Positions 59,477 through 64,000 of a stretch of DNA of 64,000 nt are shown piece after piece. The stretch's first letter is position 1, and each line of letters begins with the position of its first letter. Source of the stretch: Nonomuraea endophytica (lineage in GTDB: Bacteria; Actinomycetota; Actinomycetes; Streptosporangiales; Streptosporangiaceae). The translations under genes and the position numbers were made by a program. The notes beneath the pieces were generated by a model that saw nothing but the letters and a program-made list of their open reading frames with translations, ran no database searches and was not told the origin of the DNA. Location of the stretch: contig NZ_JACHIN010000005.1 of the NCBI RefSeq assembly GCF_014203235.1, positions 186,001 to 250,000 on the forward strand, in the 5' to 3' direction.

Positions 59477-60232
59477 GTGCACTACAGCGAACTCGAAGCC
59501 CGGATGCGGGCCGGCGAGTGCTTCCACGATCTCCGGCTGGACCCCGGCGCCTGGGCGATCGTGCGGGTGGACGGCCGGAACTTCTCGCGCTACACCGAGC
59601 GGCGCTACGGCAAGCCGTTCGACGAGAGGTTCTCGGCGCTGATGGCGGGCACGGCCCGCGCGCTGCTGGAGGAGCTCGGCGGACGCTACGCCTACACCGA
59701 GAGCGACGAGGTGTCGGTGGTGCTGGCGCCCGCGTTCGCGATGTTCGGCCGCGGGCTGCAGAAGCTCGTGTCGATCTCGGCCGCGGTGGCCGCCTCGGCG
59801 TTCACCCACGAGGCGGGCGAGCCGGTGCAGTTCGACAGCCGGGTGTGGCTGGGCGCGGGCGTGGACGACGTCATCGACTACCTGTCGTGGCGGCAGGCGG
59901 ACGCGGCCCGCTGCGCGCTCAACGGCTGGTCCTACTGGACGCTGCGCGGCACCGGCCAGAGCCAGCGCGAGGCCGCCCGGGCGCTGGAACGCACCGGCGT
60001 CGCGGCCAAGAACGAGCTGCTGTCGCACCACGGCGTCGACTTCAACGGCCTGCCCGCCTGGCAGCGCCGGGGCGTCGGCCTGTGGTGGGAGAACCACGAG
60101 CACCCCGGCCACGACCCGATCCGCGGCGTGGACGTGGTCACCCGGCGCCGGCGCGTGCGCGTCGAGCGCGAACTGCCCATGAAGGACGACTACCGGCGGC
60201 TGCTCGCGCGGCTGCTGACCGAGAGGACGTGA
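59477..60232 (+). CDS. Thg1-like tRNA(His) guanylyltransferase family protein
   Basis: About 251 aa. The fold resembles the palm of DNA polymerases running in reverse (3'-5' nucleotide addition). Motifs: IVRVDGRNFSRYTERRYGKPFDERF (metal Asp and the basic nucleotide site) and YTESDEVSVVL (second metal carboxylates, SDE). Later KNELLSHHGVDFNGLPAW and LMKDDYRRLL-like tail residues fit Thg1-like proteins. Bacterial TLPs repair truncated tRNA 5' ends in vitro; the target here is unknown. The start is GTG 59477 or 59462, both with weak Shine-Dalgarno. Its stop overlaps the phosphotransferase start as GTGA. Confidence 0.85.
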   Translation: MHYSELEARMRAGECFHDLRLDPGAWAIVRVDGRNFSRYTERRYGKPFDERFSALMAGTARALLEELGGRYAYTESDEVSVVLAPAFAMFGRGLQKLVSISAAVAASAFTHEAGEPVQFDSRVWLGAGVDDVIDYLSWRQADAARCALNGWSYWTLRGTGQSQREAARALERTGVAAKNELLSHHGVDFNGLPAWQRRGVGLWWENHEHPGHDPIRGVDVVTRRRRVRVERELPMKDDYRRLLARLLTERT

Positions 60233-61158
60233 CCTTGCGGAACCCTCCCGCCGACATCCGCACCGACGACCTGCTGCGCGCGCTGCGCGAGCACTGGGAC
60301 CTGCCGATCGAGCGGCTGACCCACGCGCCGGTCGGCTTCGGCGACCACCACTGGACCGCCGACGGCCGCTGGTTCGTCACCGCCGCCCGCCCGGCCCGCT
60401 CCTTTGACGCGCTGGCCGCCGCGATGCGCACCGCCGCGAGCCTGGACCTCGACTTCGTGGTCCGGCCGCTGCCCGCCCGCGACGCGGCGCCGATCGCGGC
60501 CTTCCCGCCGCACTACGCGCTGACGGTCTACCCCCTCGTCGAGGGTACGGCGGGCGAGTTCGGCCAGGCGCAGACCGACTCCGACCGTACGGCGATGGCC
60601 GCCCTGCTGGCCGAACTCCACGGCAGCACAGCCACCGGCGTCCCGGTCTTCGACCCGTCGCTGACCGGCCGGGCCGCCCTGGAGCGGGCCCTGGACGAGC
60701 TCGACCGGCCGTGGACCGGCGGCCCGTACGCGGAGCCGGCCCGCTGCCTGCTGTCCGGCCACGGCGCGGCGGCGCTGCGCGAGGTCCTGGCCGGGTTCGA
60801 CGCCCGGGCGGCCGAGCACGGCGCCGGCACGGTGATCACGCACGGCGAGCCGCACCCGGGCAACGTCCTGCGCGCGGGGTCCAGGCGGCTGCTGGTCGAC
60901 TGGGACACGGTGGCGCTGGCTCCGCCCGAGCGGGATCTGTGGCTGGCGCTGGGCGACTGCCGCCGGGCGCGGGAGGCGTACACGGCGGCGGCGGGCCACG
61001 AGGTCTCGCAGCCGGCCATGGACTTCTTCCGGCTGCGCTGGCAGCTCGACGACATCTCCCTCTACGTCCAGGACTTCCGCGCCCCGCACGAGGACGACCC
61101 GGACACGAGGACGGCCTGGGACGGCTTCCGCGAGTACGTGGCGGCCGTGGCCCGCTGA
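60229..61158 (+). CDS. aminoglycoside-phosphotransferase-fold kinase
   Basis: A 309-aa protein of the APH/choline-kinase fold. The N-lobe is short and unusual (HWTADGRWFVTAARPARSFDALAAAMRTA), with no clear conserved lysine beyond this block. The C-lobe has the catalytic loop HGEPHPGNVL (Glu where Asp is usual; the Brenner motif is HGDxHxxN) and the metal motif LVDWDTVALAPPERDL. Substrates of this fold range from antibiotics to sugars and RNA-linked groups. It is translated in coupling with the Thg1-like gene (GTGA at 60229-60232), which hints at a shared function, perhaps in RNA or nucleotide metabolism. Confidence 0.88.
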   Translation: MTLRNPPADIRTDDLLRALREHWDLPIERLTHAPVGFGDHHWTADGRWFVTAARPARSFDALAAAMRTAASLDLDFVVRPLPARDAAPIAAFPPHYALTVYPLVEGTAGEFGQAQTDSDRTAMAALLAELHGSTATGVPVFDPSLTGRAALERALDELDRPWTGGPYAEPARCLLSGHGAAALREVLAGFDARAAEHGAGTVITHGEPHPGNVLRAGSRRLLVDWDTVALAPPERDLWLALGDCRRAREAYTAAAGHEVSQPAMDFFRLRWQLDDISLYVQDFRAPHEDDPDTRTAWDGFREYVAAVAR

Positions 61159-61162
61159 CCGG

Positions 61163-61852
61163 CTACAGGGGCGCGGAGAGCCCGGCCTTCACCTCGCGGG
61201 TGAACGCGTCGGTCAGGACCTCTTCGCGTCCCCGCTCGACCGCGTCGAGCGTCTGGGCGGCCACCTCTTCCGGGCTGATCTTGGACTGGGTGACGCGGGC
61301 GGCCATGTCGGTGTCGATGAACGCCGCGTGCACCCCCACCACCAGGGTCTTCTGCTCGCGCAGCTCCTGGCGTACACCGTTGGTCAGCGACCACGCCGCC
61401 GCCTTGGAGACGGAGTAGGAGGCGGCCTGGGGCAGCACCACCCAGGACAGCACCGACAGCACGTTGACCAGCGCGCCGCCGCCGTTGCGGGCCAGCACCG
61501 GGGCGAAGGCCCTGGACATCTCCAGCGTGCCGAAGAAGTTCGTCTCCATCTCCGCCCGCGCGGCCCGCGCGTCGGGCTCGGTGACGAGCCCGCTGGTGCG
61601 GGAGATCCCCGCGTTGTTGATCAGGAGGGTGACGTCGCCGAGCTTCGCGGCGGCAGCGGCGACCTGGGCGGGGTCGGTGATGTCGAGCCTGACCGGCACG
61701 ACGCCCGGTTCGGTGACGGTGCCCGGGTCGCGGGCGCCCGCGTAGACGGTCCGCGCGCCCCTGTCCAGCAGGGCCCGGGTGAAGGCCCGACCCAGCCCTC
61801 TGTTGCCTCCGGTCACGAGCGCGACCGCGCCTTCGATCGGCAGTCCGGTCAT
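61163..61852 (-). CDS. short-chain dehydrogenase/reductase
   Basis: A 229-aa classical SDR. The cofactor motif TGGNRGLGRAF (TGxxxGxG) is at residues 14-24, then INNAGISR (NNAG), the catalytic Ser in NVLSVLSW, and YSVSKAA (YxxxK). The third-strand PVRLDIT favours NADP use. Substrate unknown. The ATG at 61852 has a strong AGGAGG. A perfect operator-like inverted repeat lies 12-36 bp upstream of the start, so the gene is probably inducible. It is convergent with the phosphotransferase gene with a four-base gap and no visible terminator. Confidence 0.93.
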   Translation of the reverse strand: MTGLPIEGAVALVTGGNRGLGRAFTRALLDRGARTVYAGARDPGTVTEPGVVPVRLDITDPAQVAAAAAKLGDVTLLINNAGISRTSGLVTEPDARAARAEMETNFFGTLEMSRAFAPVLARNGGGALVNVLSVLSWVVLPQAASYSVSKAAAWSLTNGVRQELREQKTLVVGVHAAFIDTDMAARVTQSKISPEEVAAQTLDAVERGREEVLTDAFTREVKAGLSAPL

Positions 61853-61863
61853 GGCGTCCTCCT

Positions 61864-61888
61864 AGTGAGTTTGAATTTCCAACTCACT
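61864..61888. promoter_or_regulatory. operator-like inverted repeat of the SDR gene
   Basis: AGTGAGTT (61864-61871) and AACTCACT (61881-61888) are perfect arms with a 9-bp AT-rich spacer that is itself nearly symmetric. The layout fits a TetR- or HxlR-type repressor site covering the promoter of the leftward SDR gene. Confidence 0.65.
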
Positions 61889-61906
61889 CTACACCAGGCT
61901 CGTCGC

Positions 61907-63799
61907 TCACCTCAGGACGGGCACCTTGTCCCCTTGCTCGTTGACGGCCGTCAGGGCGGGGGCCCCGCTCGTGGCCTTGGTGGCGTACCGGCCGCTCGTC
62001 TCGCGTCCGTCGAGCGTGATCCGGACGACCCGGCGGCTGCCCGCGCTCACGAAGTACCTCTTGCCGGACGGCGCCGTCCACTTCACCCCCGCGACCACGT
62101 CCCGGCGCAGGCGGCTGCAGTCCCAGCTGCCGGTCCTGGTCGCGGTCGCCGTGCCCACGGTGCGCGCGCCGCGCCGCGTGACCAGGACCGCCCGCACCGA
62201 GTTGCCGCCGGTGGCGTCCGACAGCCGCAGGCACATCCACCGCCCGCCGACCCCCTCGGGCAGCCTCCCCGCCCAGAACTCCCACGCCGTCGCCGCCTGG
62301 ATCTCCCCCGACGGCCGGTCGAGCACACAGCTCAGCGCCCGCCAGGCGCCGAACCCCTCCGCCAGCGCGTCCAGCTCCCAAGGCCCGTACCGGTTGATGT
62401 CGGCGGGTGGCGGCGGCTGGTAGGTGGCACTCGCCGACGACAGCCGCCCGAAGTCCAGCATCGTGTACGGCATGCCGTGCGCGATCTCCGGCGCCCGGAA
62501 CCGCAACACCGGCCCCCGCCAGCACCCCTGCCCGGAGGCTGATCCCGTGGCGTCGGCGGTGATCGGAGCGGTGACCCCGTCCTTCAGGCCGACCTTGCGC
62601 CAGCGCGGCCCACCGCCCGACAGGGCCGCCGCCGACACCTCGGTCACCCATGGCGGCACCAGATAGCGGTTGCCCCGCGGGGTGGCGAGCAGCTTCAACG
62701 GGCTCGTGCCATCAGGCTTGGCCCGAGGCGCAGGCAAAACCTCCAACCCATCCTGCCCACCCGAGACACCCTGCCCACCCGAGACACCCTGCCCACCCGA
62801 GACACCCTGCCCACCCGAGACACCCTGCCCACCCGTGGCGCCCAGCCCACCGGCGACCCCCTGCCCGCCAGTGGCGCCCTGACCGCCGGTGGCGCCCTGA
62901 CCGGCCGTGGTGCTGTGTCCGGCCGTGGTGCTGTGCCCGCCCCTGGCACCCTGCCCACCGGTGGACGGCTGGCTGGCGGTGGTGGTGTAGCGGGCTATGC
63001 GGTCGTGGCGGCGGAGCAGGACGATCCGGGCTCCGTCCAGCTCGCCCGCGTAGATCAGCTGGACGGGCCCGGAGCCCCAGGCTCGCTGGGCCCGCCGTAC
63101 CAGCTCGACGTCGTCGGTGAGGGAGCCGCGCGGCGGCCAGGAGGCGAGCGTGAGGTCGGTGCCCGTGCGCCAGGCGCCCGCCGCCGCGCGCTCGACCCGC
63201 AGCGGCGCGGCGCTGACCGGCCCGCCTGAGCCGACGTCGGGCGCGGCCACGGCCACCGCGCCGAGCAGCAGGAGGGCGGCGAAGGCGATCCGGACGCGGC
63301 GCAGCGGGCGGCCGTAGACGCGGGCGACGGACGGGTCCAGGGCGAGGGCGCCGTGCGTCTGCTCCACCGCCCGCGCCTCGGCCAGCGCGCCGCCGGGGTC
63401 GGCGGCTCCGGCGCCCGCGAGGATCTCCACCACCTCGGCGGGCGGGCGGCCCTCCAGCAGGAGCATCGCGTAGGCGGCGCGGCCCGCCCCGGTGAGGCCG
63501 TTGAGCTCGCGAAGAAGCGCCACGTCGGACCTGGACACCACGACGGGCACCACCTCGACCGGCCCGAGCCGCCCCGACCACGGCATGAGGCGCAGCCGCA
63601 GCACCCTGCGCAGGAACACGCGGCGCAGGCCGGCCTCGTCCAGCCTGCCGTGGCGGGCGACGGCGGCGGCGGCCAGCCGGTGCGCCCAGGCCAGCCGCCG
63701 GTCCTCGCCGCCGGTCGCGGGCAGGGCGAGGTAGCCGAGCAGGACCAGGTCCCGGTAGGGCTTGGCGAGGATCCGGTTCCCCCGTATGGACCGCCGCAT
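61907..63799 (-). CDS. membrane protein with sigma-region-4-like N-terminus and Gly-rich repeat
   Basis: About 630 aa. Residues 1-165 are helical and resemble ECF sigma factors: YRDLVLLGYLALP, an Arg-rich centre, then LRELNGLTGAGRAAYAMLLLEGRPPAEVVEIL like sigma region 4. One transmembrane helix follows at about 175-195 (IAFAALLLLGAVAVAAP). The outside part has a domain to about 285, a Gly/Gln/Ser-rich repeat of GGQGVS units (about 285-350), and a C-terminal 280-residue beta-rich domain with two or three Cys. I do not know a named family; membrane-tethered regulators are the closest analogy. ATG at 63799 (or GTG 63802) with GAGGTC. Confidence 0.75.
   Translation of the reverse strand: MRRSIRGNRILAKPYRDLVLLGYLALPATGGEDRRLAWAHRLAAAAVARHGRLDEAGLRRVFLRRVLRLRLMPWSGRLGPVEVVPVVVSRSDVALLRELNGLTGAGRAAYAMLLLEGRPPAEVVEILAGAGAADPGGALAEARAVEQTHGALALDPSVARVYGRPLRRVRIAFAALLLLGAVAVAAPDVGSGGPVSAAPLRVERAAAGAWRTGTDLTLASWPPRGSLTDDVELVRRAQRAWGSGPVQLIYAGELDGARIVLLRRHDRIARYTTTASQPSTGGQGARGGHSTTAGHSTTAGQGATGGQGATGGQGVAGGLGATGGQGVSGGQGVSGGQGVSGGQGVSGGQDGLEVLPAPRAKPDGTSPLKLLATPRGNRYLVPPWVTEVSAAALSGGGPRWRKVGLKDGVTAPITADATGSASGQGCWRGPVLRFRAPEIAHGMPYTMLDFGRLSSASATYQPPPPADINRYGPWELDALAEGFGAWRALSCVLDRPSGEIQAATAWEFWAGRLPEGVGGRWMCLRLSDATGGNSVRAVLVTRRGARTVGTATATRTGSWDCSRLRRDVVAGVKWTAPSGKRYFVSAGSRRVVRITLDGRETSGRYATKATSGAPALTAVNEQGDKVPVLR
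62756..62827. repeat. four perfect 18-bp tandem repeats
   Basis: The 18-bp unit CCCACCCGAGACACCCTG is repeated four times exactly, followed to about 62968 by degenerate copies. On the minus strand it codes GGQGVS hexads in frame inside the membrane protein. It is a coding minisatellite, likely length-variable between strains. Confidence 0.9.
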
Positions 63800-63802
63800 C
63801 AC

Positions 63803-64000
63803 GACCTCACCGCCTGTGTTCGCATGCCTGCATATTGTGACTAGGAAGGTACGGCAGGCATTGCGGCCGTGAGGGCGTTATCAGGAAATCTCCACCGGCT
63901 GCCTCAACGCTGAAACTTCAACCCCCAGGAAAAGCTCATGCCCCCGACCTGCCAGAACATAAGCCGTCTTCAGCGTTGAAGGCGGATTTATCAGCGTATT
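63803..64000. other. gene-free right edge with two inverted repeats
   Basis: No gene seen. ATGCCTGC (63824-63831) pairs with GCAGGCAT (63854-63861) across 22 nt, close upstream of the membrane-protein start. TCAACGCTGAA (63905-63915) pairs with TTCAGCGTTGA (63970-63980) across 54 nt. The second pair may belong to a feature continuing beyond the window. The composition is less GC-rich than the coding DNA. Confidence 0.5.

Noticed and set aside
62756..62968. Regular short repeats that could be mistaken for a CRISPR array
   Set aside because: The units are contiguous, without spacers, and keep the reading frame of a protein repeat.

Overview
The window is chromosomal DNA from a high-GC actinomycete. 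Evidence: GC-rich codons almost throughout, frequent GTG and some TTG starts, tightly overlapping GTGA/ATGA/TGATG gene junctions, many Tat and Sec secreted enzymes, a PknB-type kinase, and AfsR-like and NACHT STAND proteins. The protein set looks like Streptosporangiales (Nonomuraea or Streptosporangium-like), but that is an impression, not a placement. I found no insertion sequence, prophage, tRNA, rRNA or CRISPR array.

0-12 kb: small housekeeping and accessory units. An NAD(P)-binding reductase is divergent from 6-phosphogluconate dehydrogenase, followed by a sialidase-fold protein. A three-gene VOC/SRPBCC/thioesterase operon is divergent from an AraC regulator coupled to a second SRPBCC protein. 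A lone PemK/MazF-like protein follows, then a Tm-1-like/PEP-hydrolase/cupin operon and a DAO-type oxidase. 11.6-31 kb: a zincin-like DUF3152 lipoprotein, a membrane-bound NACHT NTPase with an HTH-like N-terminus, an esterase, a metallo-beta-lactamase-fold hydrolase, an MFS exporter, exonuclease III, and a large STAND-TPR-kinase-like gene broken by a single frameshift. Next come a CHRD protein and a minus-strand run (PLP beta-synthase, MFS, Ser/Thr kinase, secreted coiled-coil protein, pirin).

31-38.4 kb: a probable metal-responsive pair with a CsoR-like palindrome, an alginate-lyase-family enzyme, a flavin monooxygenase, an M28 membrane peptidase divergent from an ArsR-type regulator with repeated TTGTGCAC sites, and a Cmx-like exporter with a short leader ORF and hairpin.

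38.4-57.9 kb is the centrepiece: nine secreted enzymes for a complex acidic plant polysaccharide (pectin, possibly rhamnogalacturonan). Reading leftwards from 56043 are a PQQ-type dehydrogenase (AA12), GH28, GH95, a polysaccharide-lyase-like protein, GH28, GH28, GH29 and GH27. The last seven are separated by at most 11 nt or overlap. A GH105 enzyme is divergent. All nine carry one or two copies of the same CBM35/6-like module, 13 in total, and two copies are about 98% identical in DNA. The idea is a set of enzymes brought to one substrate by one shared binding module: GH28 and lyase cut the backbone, GH29/GH95/GH27 trim fucose, L-galactose/fucose and arabinopyranose/galactose, GH105 removes unsaturated uronates, and AA12 may oxidise released sugars.

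57.9-64 kb: a Pro/Thr-rich membrane protein with a DUF4239 protein, a Thg1-like 3'-5' polymerase coupled to an APH-type phosphotransferase, an SDR with a clear operator, and a membrane protein with a sigma-like N-terminus and an in-frame 18-bp tandem repeat.
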